Part shown: positions 1-8,184 of the stretch, piece by piece | How the letters are laid out: each line of letters starts with the position of its first letter | Numbering within the stretch: the first letter of the stretch is position 1 | Source: Gemmatimonadota bacterium | Lineage (GTDB): Bacteria > Latescibacterota > UBA2968 > GCA-2709665 | Direction of reading: 5' to 3' | Assembly: GCA_028874335.1 (NCBI GenBank) | Contig: JAPPJY010000089.1 | Location: 27,406-91,405 of the forward strand | Length of the DNA: 64,000 nt | Program-made: the position numbers and the translations under genes | The notes under the pieces: model-generated | What the model was told of the DNA's origin: nothing | Seen by the model: only the letters and a program-made list of their open reading frames with translations | The model's database searches: none

Positions 1-163
1 GATCGCGCTGACCTCCATTTGCGACAACGACGCTATCCACGACGGAAGACCCTGCTCGCACCGGACCGAAGCGGAGCGTATCCGGCGTGACGACCGCCTG
101 CGCCCAGAGCCCTGTCCGGTCAGGGACGAGAAACACGAGGAAAACCACGAGGACCTGTTTCAC
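1..163 (-). CDS. Secreted protein with ASH-like/choice-of-anchor domain (partial, N-terminus only)
   Basis: The reverse strand reads a GTG start at 163 with an AAGGAG ribosome site 6 nt upstream, then 54 codons running off the left edge. The first ~20 residues are a hydrophobic signal peptide ending near LWAQA. The mature start has the pattern LRFGPVRAGSSVVDSV followed by VANGG. That matches the first strands of ASH/MSP-like Ig domains found in exported 'choice-of-anchor D' proteins of FCB bacteria. A promoter-like site lies at 228-256 on the same strand. The rest of the gene is outside the window, so its size and other domains are unknown. Confidence 0.7.
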   Translation of the reverse strand, partial: MKQVLVVFLVFLVPDRTGLWAQAVVTPDTLRFGPVRAGSSVVDSVVVANGGQRD

Positions 164-227
164 CAATCTCTCCTTCCAGAAGCGCCGGCACGTCATACCG
201 GCCGCTGCAATCTGTATGCCAATTTCG

Positions 228-256
228 GATTTAGGATATAAATTTCTTTTTATCAA
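228..256 (-). promoter_or_regulatory. Sigma-70-like promoter for the partial secreted-protein gene
   Basis: On the minus strand TTGATA (256-251) is followed after 17 nt by TAAATC (233-228). AT-rich sequence lies just upstream (up to about 290). The site is ~65 nt before the GTG at 163. Confidence 0.5.
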
Positions 257-348
257 TATGTTATATAATAAAGTCTGTCGGTCTGATATGCCATGGATGA
301 ATACAATTTTCAGTACGGGTGCTTGAAATTGAAACCTCGCTCGCGGAC

Positions 349-379
349 AAAAAAAACCCCGGCGGAGATGGAGCCGGGG
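349..379 (-). terminator. Rho-independent terminator, minus strand
   Basis: The inverted repeat CCCCGGC (357-363) / GCCGGGG (373-379) has a 9-nt loop and is followed on the minus strand by eight T residues (356-349). No minus-strand gene is visible directly upstream of it. Confidence 0.7.
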
Positions 380-660
380 AACTGAGCATGGTCACGCTTG
401 TGTGTTGTGCCTGCTGTGGGGCGGCGACCGGACCGCCGGGCGGCGTGTGATTCCTGCTGCGGGGATTCAGCGCGTCAGAAATACACGATGTCGATCTCTG
501 TTCGCCTCCCCAAGCCGAATTCCCCTTGACACCGCGGATACCGCACGCGATTTTACGCGGGAAGGTCGGTGTCTTTCCGTTCAGCGCCTGCCGGCCGGTC
601 TCTTCGCAACGTCAACACAAACCATCGATCGGGATCGTCCTTGCCATGAAGGAGACCGGG

Positions 661-1446
661 ATGCCCCAGAACGTCATCCTGCCGGACAATTTCAATGATC
701 AGCTCGACATCCCCAATGCACCCGAACGGCTCGGCGAGGCGCTCGACGTCGCACGAAAGATCACCGACGCGGGCGTGCCGCTGCTGCCGAATCCGGACCA
801 CGCGGCCATTTTCGTCGATCCCCCGCATCTCCTTTCCGGCAGGTTGAAACGCATCGGTTACATTGCCGGCTGGGACACCCGCTGCTATCCGTCTCCGGTT
901 GACGGACACGACTACATGAACGTGCCATCCGGGCTGCCCGAAGACAGCCCCGCTCGAGGCAAGGGCTGGTTCGACTACGTCGCGGTCGTCCATCCCGTTG
1001 ACGAGGCCGCCCGCGACCATATGCTTGCCCAGGGTCACGGTAATCCATTCGTACACCATATGACCTGGGGTATCGTACCACCCGTACGGGATAATGAAGA
1101 CGACTTCGAATACGCGGGAAGGGTGATTCCCTATCTTGCGAGGATACGAAAAACCATCGGAGAGGCGCTGGGCGAATCGCCGGGAGCGCTGGTCATGGCG
1201 CTACCGCAGACCGTATGTGCGGATGCCCGCTTGCGGGCATGTCTTCCGGAATGGGTCGGCGGATTGGACCCTGCTGACTATCAGGTCGAGCCGATGCAGG
1301 GCGGAGGCTTTCTGCTGCAGTTTTTCGTCCTGACCGGCGGACGAATCGAGGTCGCACTGCGGTCGGGCACACGTCAGACATTCAATCCAATGAGCGTACA
1401 CAAGATCTCGAAGGACGAAATCAGCGCGGTTCAATCCGGCGGGTAG
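661..1446 (+). CDS. Conserved-looking hypothetical protein, 261 aa
   Basis: I do not recognise the family. The start at ATG 661 is chosen because AAGGAG lies 6 nt upstream; an in-frame ATG at 646 sits on that ribosome site and is less likely. The protein is soluble with no signal peptide or membrane segment. It has a His-rich patch (VHHMTWGI) after a beta-strand-like stretch (FDYVAVVHP), faintly like vicinal-oxygen-chelate enzymes, but no complete metal set can be assigned. A strong hairpin terminator follows 43 nt after the stop, so it is probably a single-gene unit that converges on rpoN. Normal codon use supports a real gene. Confidence 0.7.
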   Translation: MPQNVILPDNFNDQLDIPNAPERLGEALDVARKITDAGVPLLPNPDHAAIFVDPPHLLSGRLKRIGYIAGWDTRCYPSPVDGHDYMNVPSGLPEDSPARGKGWFDYVAVVHPVDEAARDHMLAQGHGNPFVHHMTWGIVPPVRDNEDDFEYAGRVIPYLARIRKTIGEALGESPGALVMALPQTVCADARLRACLPEWVGGLDPADYQVEPMQGGGFLLQFFVLTGGRIEVALRSGTRQTFNPMSVHKISKDEISAVQSGG

Positions 1447-1488
1447 TCTTTTCGGGTCCCGGCACGGCCGACCACACGCACACACAAT

Positions 1489-1551
1489 AAACAACCGGCG
1501 GAATCTTTCGCATTTGCCAATCTGCGCATCGATTCCGCCGGTTGTTTTTTT
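1489..1551. terminator. Bidirectional terminator between the hypothetical gene and rpoN
   Basis: A perfect 17-bp stem (1489-1505 with 1531-1547) encloses a 25-nt loop. A run of seven T follows on the plus strand, and the left flank is A-rich, giving a weaker U-tract on the minus strand. It separates two convergent genes. Confidence 0.85.
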
Positions 1552-1571
1552 AAACCCTTGGATTTGCAACC

Positions 1572-3041
1572 TCAAATTGATTTCCTGTACCTCGCGGGAT
1601 TGATATTCAACTGATCTCTATACTTGGCAACCGTACGGCGGGCGATGGCGATACCTTCGCCTTTCAGCAAATCGGCGATTTTCTGATCACTCAAAGGTTT
1701 CCTGGTGTTCTCTTCCGCAATCAACCTGGAGATCTTCTGTTTTACGCTCCTAGCGGCGATGTCTTCGCCGTCGTTGCGGGTCAGCCCGCCGTCGAAAAAG
1801 TATTTCAATTCAAACACACCGTGCGGCGTCTGTACGTATTTCCCGTTGCTCACCCGGCTGATGGTTGAAACGTGCATATTCACCCGGTCCGCGACCTCCT
1901 GAAGCACCATGGGCTTGAGAAAGCCAACTCCCTTGTCGAAGAATGCGCGTTGGCTGTCGACAATACACCGCATAACCTTGAGCATTGTGGTCCGGCGCTG
2001 GTTGATCGCGCTGATGAACCAGCGGGCGGAATTGAGGCGATCCACGACGAATTTCCTGGCCTGACTCCCCGGTTTACCTGACTTGCTCAGCAGCGTTCTG
2101 TATGCAGGGCTGACCCGCAGGGCGGGAAGATTGCGGTCGATCAGCGATACGACATACTCGTCGCCCACCTTCTGCACCTCGAGATCGGGTACAACCAGAT
2201 TGTGATTGATACGGCCTTCCCTGTAAATCATCGGTTTGGGGTTAAGGCCCGATATCACGCTTTCGGCGTGGGCAATCGCCGCCCGGTCCACACCGAGCGC
2301 TCGACTGATCTTCATGTATCGACGGTTCACCAGATCGTCCCAATAGCCGCGTACGATACCCATCGCGAGAGAATCTGCCAGCCCCTGCTCGCGAAGCTGA
2401 ATAGCCAGGCATTCCTGGAGATCCCTTGCGCCCACACCCGGCGGATCGAACGTCTGGATAACTTCCAGGATCTGCTCCACAGATTCCGGCTCACACCCGA
2501 AAACAGCAACAATATCCTCGATCTGCGCCTGCAAAAAGCCGTCTTCGTCGATATTGCCGATGATGTACTCGCCGATCTTCCGTTCACCGGCATCCAGATC
2601 GGTAAGCGAGAGCTGGGCGCGCAATTCGGCCTCCAATGACTGCTGCCCGGGACCGTCGTACTCCCACTCTTCAGCATTGGGATCGAACTCATGCCGTGGC
2701 ACGGTATACCCGGCATCGTTCGGGAGTTCGTTCCACTGATTCTCGTCCAACCGTCCATCGGCCAATGCTGTGTCGCCGAATTCCAGGTCCGGCGAGTCCG
2801 CATCGTCAACTTCCTTTCGTTCCGAGTCGATATCGTCCGATTCCGTACCGTCCGACTCCAGACCCCATTCGTCGTCTTCGCGACCTGTCTCTTCCGATAC
2901 CTCCAGGAGTGGATTGGTCTGCAGTTCCTGCTGAATCAACTGTTCCAATTCGAGCGACGGCATCTTCAGCAGCCGCAACGACTGGATCAGTTGTGGCGCC
3001 AGCTTCTGCTGCAGGGAGACGGTCTGGGTCAGTTGAATCAT
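1572..3041 (-). CDS. rpoN: RNA polymerase sigma-54 factor RpoN
   Basis: The 489-aa protein has the three-region layout of sigma-54. The glutamine/leucine-rich activator region I covers ~1-50 (QTVSLQQKLAPQLIQSLRL). An acidic region II covers ~50-140, followed by the core-binding and helix-turn-helix domains. The RpoN box ARRTVAKYRD is at 467-476, close to the C-terminus. Family proteins bind -24/-12 promoters and need an AAA+ activator. The gene lies 229 nt downstream of lptB in the same direction; the lptC-lptA-lptB-rpoN order is also common in Proteobacteria. The usual hpf/ptsN genes do not follow. Instead there is a terminator and a convergent gene. Confidence 0.97.
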   Translation of the reverse strand: MIQLTQTVSLQQKLAPQLIQSLRLLKMPSLELEQLIQQELQTNPLLEVSEETGREDDEWGLESDGTESDDIDSERKEVDDADSPDLEFGDTALADGRLDENQWNELPNDAGYTVPRHEFDPNAEEWEYDGPGQQSLEAELRAQLSLTDLDAGERKIGEYIIGNIDEDGFLQAQIEDIVAVFGCEPESVEQILEVIQTFDPPGVGARDLQECLAIQLREQGLADSLAMGIVRGYWDDLVNRRYMKISRALGVDRAAIAHAESVISGLNPKPMIYREGRINHNLVVPDLEVQKVGDEYVVSLIDRNLPALRVSPAYRTLLSKSGKPGSQARKFVVDRLNSARWFISAINQRRTTMLKVMRCIVDSQRAFFDKGVGFLKPMVLQEVADRVNMHVSTISRVSNGKYVQTPHGVFELKYFFDGGLTRNDGEDIAARSVKQKISRLIAEENTRKPLSDQKIADLLKGEGIAIARRTVAKYRDQLNINPARYRKSI

Positions 3042-3270
3042 ATGCCTTTGAAGAACCCTTGTAAAACGTACGAAACGGGAATGAGCGAAACCTGCGGCCG
3101 GTTGAATGTGCGAAAGGGAAACGCCGTCAAGTCATATGTTATCGGTTGTTATGAAACTGAAAATTCCCGGTGGAAAAGCATCGATGTCCGCTCAACCCCG
3201 GTTCGACCATCCATTTGCTTCGTGAAAAATAATAAGGAAAACAGGACCGGGTCACAATCCCAATTTTGGG

Positions 3271-3993
3271 TCAGTCCAATCGAAATCTGTCCCCCAGATA
3301 AACGCGTCGCACTTCCGGATTTTCCGCCAGCTCAGTCGGACTGCCGGAGGTCAGGATCTTTCCGTCGGAGAGGATGTACGATCTGTCGGTTATCGCCAGG
3401 GTTTCGCGGACATTGTGATCGGTAATGAGGAGTCCGATACGTCGGTCCTTCAATGTGCGGACGATGGCCTGGATATCCTCTACGGCCTTTGGGTCGATAC
3501 CTGCGAAGGGCTCGTCCAGCAGGAGAAATCGGGGATGCCTTGCCAGCGCGCGCGTAATCTCCAGTCTGCGCGCTTCGCCGCCCGATAGCCCGTCCGCCCT
3601 GCGAGACGCGAGACTCGAGAGTCCCAGTTCGTGCAGAAGCGACTCCAGGCGGGCCTCCTGTTCCATGCGTGACAGTCGAAGTGTTTCCAGCACAGCGAGG
3701 ATGTTCTGCTTCACGGTCAGTTTTCTGAAAACAGAGGGTTCTTGGGCCAAATAGCCGATGCCTTTCCTCGCCCGAATGTACATCGGCAACCCTGTAATGT
3801 CCTCGCCTCCGAGGAAGATCTCGCCCTGCCTGCATGGAATCAGGCCCACAATCAGGTGAAAGGTGGTCGTCTTTCCGGCTCCATTCGGGCCCAGTAGGCC
3901 AACGACCTCACCCGGATTCACCTCAAGGCAAACGCCGTCCACCACCCGCCGGCGCTGGTACGCCTTGACCAGGTCTCGTGTCTTCAGTATCAC
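3271..3993 (-). CDS. lptB: LPS export ABC transporter ATP-binding protein LptB
   Basis: The 240-aa protein is the cytoplasmic ATPase that powers lipopolysaccharide extraction with LptF/G. Walker A is GPNGAGKTT at ~35-43, the signature is LSGGEARR, Walker B is [12 protein letters not shown], and the switch histidine is in LLITDHN. A longer open frame exists, but the GTG at 3993 is chosen. It has GGAG 7 nt upstream, overlaps the stop of the preceding gene as GTGA, and gives the usual family length (about 240 aa). It is the last gene of a pyrG-lptC-lptA-lptB run. LptF/G genes are not in this window. Confidence 0.95.
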   Translation of the reverse strand: MILKTRDLVKAYQRRRVVDGVCLEVNPGEVVGLLGPNGAGKTTTFHLIVGLIPCRQGEIFLGGEDITGLPMYIRARKGIGYLAQEPSVFRKLTVKQNILAVLETLRLSRMEQEARLESLLHELGLSSLASRRADGLSGGEARRLEITRALARHPRFLLLDEPFAGIDPKAVEDIQAIVRTLKDRRIGLLITDHNVRETLAITDRSYILSDGKILTSGSPTELAENPEVRRVYLGDRFRLD

Positions 3994-5315
3994 GGCGCAT
4001 CTCCGGATTCCGCCGGCCTGTATCGGCCGCGAACCCCGCCCTCCGCCTGAACGTCGGTGAGCCTGTCGCCGTCGAACGTCAGTTTCACGGAATCGCCCGA
4101 TAGCTGGATATCGCCGGTCCGTTCGGTTTCGGACCGATGGGTACATCGGGCGCTCCCCGTAATCAGGACCTCATTAACGGCGCCGTTTTCGAAGTCAATC
4201 GCAATTGAACCGCCCGATATTCGACTGACGGCGGCGCTGTCGGACGAGACGTACGCACCGATGCCCTTCCCGTGAACCGTCAGGCTGTCCAGGTTCCCGT
4301 CCATAAGGTCCATGCAGATTCGACCGCCCGTGAGGTCCACGCTGGCGCCATCGCGCGTGGTCAACATCGCCGAAGCCTCCCCGGACGCATCGATGGTGGC
4401 GATCCGTCCTTCTGTCAAGCCTAGGACAACCGAATCGGCCTGGACCTCCTGCTCTCCGTCAAATTCCGGTTGCACCGCTTGCTTATGCAGTCTTGCGTCG
4501 CCAATGAGGACGATGCTATCGAGCGAATCGGCGCCTGCGCCATGCACGCGCATCCGTTCGGCGTTCAACGTTATCGAGTCAGCCCGTGTTGCATGGTTCC
4601 GGATCCAGAAGGCAGATGTCCCGCCGCCCAGTTCCAGCCTGTCCGCGGGCCTGAAGTAGCGTCCACGGGGGGCACGTGCCCGCATCCCGGCGTGTTCCAT
4701 GCGGACCCGACCTGAAAATCGCATGCGATCCCCCAGATCGGCGAATTGCATCGAATCCGAGTGAACGTGAAGCGAATCTTCAGGTGTTTCGGGGAATCGT
4801 ACGGCCTGAACGCCGCCTGAACCCGATCCAGAATCCGCCAGCACATGATACGTCATTGCAGGTGCGCGAAACGAAATCCGCTTCCGGCTGTAGTTCAGTG
4901 TAACCGCGCCTTCGGCCTCCAGCAGGTTCGCCTTCTTGCGGTACGTCACTCGGCGGGCGTAAAGCAATCGGTGCCGTTCAATGACCCGGACCCCGCCCCG
5001 AAAGCTGGCCAGTCCACTTCGAGGGTGATACGTCAGGGCATCGGCTGTCAGCGTTCTTGCCGAATCCCGGTATGTCACCCGCCCAAAGAACCTCGCTCGT
5101 GACAGTCCGCCATCCGGAATCCACAGGCGCGCCGAATCCGCATTCACGCTGAACGCGCGTTCAGTGTGCCGGTAGGATACGCCGCCCGCTTCAATCCGCA
5201 AGACGCCAGCATCCCGCAGCATGGTTTCACTGCGGTCGGCACGGATGAATTCTGTTGCGTCAACAGGAAGCGCCGTCGCCTGGAGATACAACTGTAAGAG
5301 CAGGGAGAAGAACAT
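3990..5315 (-). CDS. LptA/OstA-like periplasmic LPS-transport protein (long form)
   Basis: The protein is ~441 aa if translation begins at ATG 5315. That start gives a short signal-peptide-like segment ([15 protein letters not shown]). An in-frame GTG at 5414 would overlap lptC by 58 nt. The mature part is repeated beta-strand units typical of OstA/LptA jelly-roll folds (for example [20 protein letters not shown]). Position between lptC and lptB supports the role of periplasmic bridge for lipopolysaccharide. It is more than twice the length of classical LptA (~185 aa), so it may form a longer bridge or be related to the LptD N-terminal domain. The start is uncertain because no good ribosome site is seen. 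Confidence 0.8.
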   Translation of the reverse strand: MFFSLLLQLYLQATALPVDATEFIRADRSETMLRDAGVLRIEAGGVSYRHTERAFSVNADSARLWIPDGGLSRARFFGRVTYRDSARTLTADALTYHPRSGLASFRGGVRVIERHRLLYARRVTYRKKANLLEAEGAVTLNYSRKRISFRAPAMTYHVLADSGSGSGGVQAVRFPETPEDSLHVHSDSMQFADLGDRMRFSGRVRMEHAGMRARAPRGRYFRPADRLELGGGTSAFWIRNHATRADSITLNAERMRVHGAGADSLDSIVLIGDARLHKQAVQPEFDGEQEVQADSVVLGLTEGRIATIDASGEASAMLTTRDGASVDLTGGRICMDLMDGNLDSLTVHGKGIGAYVSSDSAAVSRISGGSIAIDFENGAVNEVLITGSARCTHRSETERTGDIQLSGDSVKLTFDGDRLTDVQAEGGVRGRYRPAESGDAP

Positions 5316-5356
5316 ACAAGAGGCAGGAAAGGCGACGATTGCAGATCGACAGAAAG

Positions 5357-5923
5357 TTACCGGAGGGAATCCGCCCAGCCCAGCCGCGTTGAAACCTGAC
5401 GCATCCGCCACCACTTGAGATCTGAAGATGCCTCGAACCCTTCGCCAGTCTCCTCGCCGTCGGGTCGCCGGAGGGTCATCCTTCCGTTTCCCGTAATCAT
5501 CTCGGTCTCGCGGTTCCAGCGCAATGTATCGGTCTCCAGGCGGGTTCCGTTGGTAGCGACCACGGCCACGTCTCCCGTGACCACCATATCCCCGGATTCT
5601 TCGTGAATCTCCGCCTGCCGCGCCGTCAATACCGACACTCGCTTCAGCCCGGATCCGTTGTAAAAGGAGACAATCACGCCGCTATCGAGGAGGGCTGTAA
5701 ACGTCCGATCAAATTTCCTGAAATGTCCCGCCTCGACTTCGGCGCGCTTGCGACCGTTCCGGGTAACAACCGTGTTCCATCCCCACGCCTCCTGGTCCGG
5801 AGGTTTGGGGACTGCAGGCTGATTGGTTGAGGGCTCGGACGACGGCGAACAGCCTGCCGCAAGAAAAATGAGCAGGCAAACCCCGTACGTGTACGAAATC
5901 GGGGACGCCCGGCCCGGCTTCAC
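5357..5923 (-). CDS. lptC: LPS export protein LptC (lipoprotein form)
   Basis: The 188-aa protein has an N-terminal hydrophobic stretch ending in a lipobox (FLAAGC, Cys25). An LptC/OstA-like beta domain follows (for example VLTARQAEIHEESGDMVVTG, then LETDTLRWNRE). LptC normally anchors in the inner membrane and passes lipopolysaccharide from LptB2FG to LptA. Here anchoring would be by lipidation rather than a transmembrane helix, as is common outside Proteobacteria. The ATG overlaps the pyrG stop as ATGA, implying translational coupling. The next gene downstream is the lptA-like gene. Confidence 0.88.
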   Translation of the reverse strand: MKPGRASPISYTYGVCLLIFLAAGCSPSSEPSTNQPAVPKPPDQEAWGWNTVVTRNGRKRAEVEAGHFRKFDRTFTALLDSGVIVSFYNGSGLKRVSVLTARQAEIHEESGDMVVTGDVAVVATNGTRLETDTLRWNRETEMITGNGRMTLRRPDGEETGEGFEASSDLKWWRMRQVSTRLGWADSLR

Positions 5924-7707
5924 GTCTCCAACTCGATCTGCACGGAATCCTCACGACCCGCTCCGGAACAGTGTATGGACGCATTGATGAGGCCAAAAAA
6001 CAGGGGCGCCGGACGTTCCAGCCGGGATTTAAACTCCGGATGTGACTGGGTTGCAATGAAATACGGATGATTGGGCAGTTCCACGAACTCCATCAGCTTG
6101 GTACCGTCTTCCCTGCGGTGGAATCCTGAAAACACCAGCCCGTACTCCTCCAAAAGGTCCACATATTTCGGCGCAACTTCATAACGGTGCCGATGCCGTT
6201 CGACCACCGCGTTCTCGCTTGGCAGGATCACACCGCACCTGAACATCTGATCGGGAAGCTGCCGGAGTTGCTGAATTCTCCATGAATCCTCCTCCAGCCG
6301 TCCCGTCTGTTCGTAGAGGTCCAATACACGGGATTCCCGCCGTAATACAGCAGCGTACCCACCCAGCCTCATGGTGCCGCCGTACCGGTTTTCTTCGATA
6401 ATCTGTCGCTGTGCGTACTGAATGTCGATTACGGCGTGGGGCGTATCGGGATCCATCTCGACGGAATTCGCGTCGTCCAGTCCAACGACGTTTCGGGAGT
6501 ATTCAACCACGACCATCTGCAGCCCGTAGCACAGGCCAAGGAACGGAACCTGATTCTCCCTGGCGTAGCGGACGGCATTGATGGCGCCCTCAGCGCCCCC
6601 TTCACCAAATGCTCCCGGTACGATAATACCGTGATATCCGGCGAGGAACTCCTCGACGTCGTGACGTTCGAGGCGGGTGGAGTCGATCCAGTCGATCTCA
6701 ACCTTCGTATCCAACAGTGCGCCGGCGTGTTCCAGGGATTGATTGACGGAGATGTAGGAATCCTGAAATTCATAGTCTCCGATTCCGACATATTTGCCCA
6801 CCATGGCCACACGCACGCGTTCTCTGGGAGCTCGAATCATTTGCAACAGTTCACACCAGCGATCCCAGTCCGGCGTATTTTTCGGAGCCAGGCCAAACTC
6901 ATCGAGTATCTTCTCGCCCAATCGGTCCTTTTCGTATTCCAGCGGTACCTGATAGATGCTGTCGACGTCGGGCGCCGAAATGATCCGGTCTGCCGAGATA
7001 TTCGCCGAAATCTCGATTTTACGCTTCCGCACGTCGTCCAGCGCTTCCACGGCGCGGCAGATGATAAAGTCCGCGAATATCCCGTTCTCGCTCAAGGACC
7101 GGATCGCATGCTGGGTGGGCTTGGTCTTCATCTCGCCGACGTGGCCGGGTACCGGCAGGTAGGTGACCAGCACATAGATCACGTTTTCCTCGCCGACTTC
7201 CCGTTCGAGGCTCTTCATTGCAAACAGAAAAGGGCGGTTTTCGTCATCGCCGATTGTGCCGCCAATCTCTACCAGCGCAATATCGAATCCCTTTGCCGAG
7301 TCGGTAATTCGCTGTTTGATTTCGTCGGTGATATGGGGAATCGGTTGAACTGTCTTGCCCAGATATTCTCCGCGACGTTCCCGCTCTATTACGGTATGGT
7401 AAATCTGTCCGGTGGTCAGGTTGTTGGTCCGCGGAAGATCGATTCCAAGGAATCTCTCGTAGTTTCCGAGGTCGAGATCGATTTCGCCGCCGTCGTCCGT
7501 TACCCACACTTCTCCGTGTTCCGTGGGACGCAGGGTGCCGGCGTCGTAATTGAGGTAAGGATCGATCTTGATGCCCGTCGCCTTGTATCCGTGCTGCTGC
7601 AGAATTTTTCCGATGGACGCCGTAGCAAGGCCCTTGCCCACACCGCTCATTACGCCGCCGGCGACGACGATGTATCTGGGTCCATTGTAATCACGCCGCT
7701 TGACCAT
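5920..7707 (-). CDS. pyrG: CTP synthase
   Basis: The 595-aa enzyme makes CTP from UTP, ATP and glutamine. The N-terminal synthetase domain has SGVGKGLATASIG and DPYLNYDAGT. The C-terminal glutaminase has the nucleophile in GLCYGLQ, PGAFGEGG, and the His/Glu pair in SHPEF. The start at ATG 7707 follows GGAGG by 5 nt; an upstream in-frame ATG at 7749 has no ribosome site. The protein is about 50 residues longer than the ~545 aa of E. coli PyrG. Most of the extra is an insertion before RHRHRYEV (around VLRRESRVLDLYEQ) plus a short C-terminal tail. The oxyanion and nucleophile motifs differ slightly from the usual PGGFG and CLGMQ. It is first in the lpt run. Confidence 0.96.
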   Translation of the reverse strand: MVKRRDYNGPRYIVVAGGVMSGVGKGLATASIGKILQQHGYKATGIKIDPYLNYDAGTLRPTEHGEVWVTDDGGEIDLDLGNYERFLGIDLPRTNNLTTGQIYHTVIERERRGEYLGKTVQPIPHITDEIKQRITDSAKGFDIALVEIGGTIGDDENRPFLFAMKSLEREVGEENVIYVLVTYLPVPGHVGEMKTKPTQHAIRSLSENGIFADFIICRAVEALDDVRKRKIEISANISADRIISAPDVDSIYQVPLEYEKDRLGEKILDEFGLAPKNTPDWDRWCELLQMIRAPRERVRVAMVGKYVGIGDYEFQDSYISVNQSLEHAGALLDTKVEIDWIDSTRLERHDVEEFLAGYHGIIVPGAFGEGGAEGAINAVRYARENQVPFLGLCYGLQMVVVEYSRNVVGLDDANSVEMDPDTPHAVIDIQYAQRQIIEENRYGGTMRLGGYAAVLRRESRVLDLYEQTGRLEEDSWRIQQLRQLPDQMFRCGVILPSENAVVERHRHRYEVAPKYVDLLEEYGLVFSGFHRREDGTKLMEFVELPNHPYFIATQSHPEFKSRLERPAPLFFGLINASIHCSGAGREDSVQIELET

Positions 7708-7764
7708 CCGCTCCTCCAAGTACCCAAAAAACAACGGCGGCGCTGACATACCCGCCGCCGGATC

Positions 7765-8064
7765 CTAATCAATGACTTTCGGAACCCTGAAATGGCCGAA
7801 GCCTGAACTCGGCGCATTTGAAAGCGCCTCTACCTGTGACAGAGATGCAACGGGCGTATCCTCGCGAAACACGTTACTGACCGGCAGTACATGCGACGTT
7901 GGCGCAACGTCGGTCGTGTTCAGTTTCTCGAGAGCAGCCGCATAGTCAAGCATCTGATTCAGGTCGGCAACCAGCCGATCCATCTCTTCCGTGTCGAACC
8001 TGAGCCGGGCGAGTTGCGCAACCTTTCGGACGTCTTCATGCGTAACTGACACAAAAAAACCCAT
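7765..8064 (-). CDS. gatC: Asp/Glu-tRNA amidotransferase subunit GatC
   Basis: The 99-aa protein has the GatC pattern: VTHEDVRKVAQLARLRFDTEE at the N-terminus, then a helical middle (LNQMLDYAAALEKLNTTDV) and the VFREDTP segment. GatC stabilises GatA and GatB in the complex that converts misacylated Glu-tRNA(Gln) or Asp-tRNA(Asn). GatA and GatB are not adjacent, so the complex genes are scattered. The start is uncertain: ATG 8064 lacks a good ribosome site, and an in-frame GTG lies four codons later. The gene is 57 nt upstream of pyrG and 120 nt downstream of uvrD. Confidence 0.92.
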   Translation of the reverse strand: MGFFVSVTHEDVRKVAQLARLRFDTEEMDRLVADLNQMLDYAAALEKLNTTDVAPTSHVLPVSNVFREDTPVASLSQVEALSNAPSSGFGHFRVPKVID

Positions 8065-8184
8065 GAAAATGGATTGAGGGTTTTCCCGGAATTCACTTTG
8101 TTGTTAATATGGGTCAAACCAGGTGCGAAATCAAGAAGATTCTGGCAAAGGAGGCGACCCGCCGGATGTTCGTACGGCTCAGGT

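Larger units (their letters stand above)
164..660. other. Intergenic region, divergent promoters plus orphan terminator
   Basis: About 500 bases lie between two divergent genes. An AT-rich block (about 220-300) carries the minus-strand promoter, and a minus-strand terminator hairpin sits at 349-379. The segment 380-640 is GC-rich. I found no convincing gene or recognisable RNA in it, although the terminator implies some leftward transcript. Confidence 0.6.

Noticed and set aside
476..547. Minus-strand 23-codon tail ending in EIDIVYF, like an outer-membrane protein C-terminus
   Set aside because: Stops occur just upstream in that frame and the region upstream is the opposite-strand gene, so it is most likely chance.
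526..660. N-terminal extension of the plus-strand gene at 661 (open frame from 526)
   Set aside because: No ribosome site; the ATG at 661 has AAGGAG at proper spacing and the extension has no protein-like pattern.
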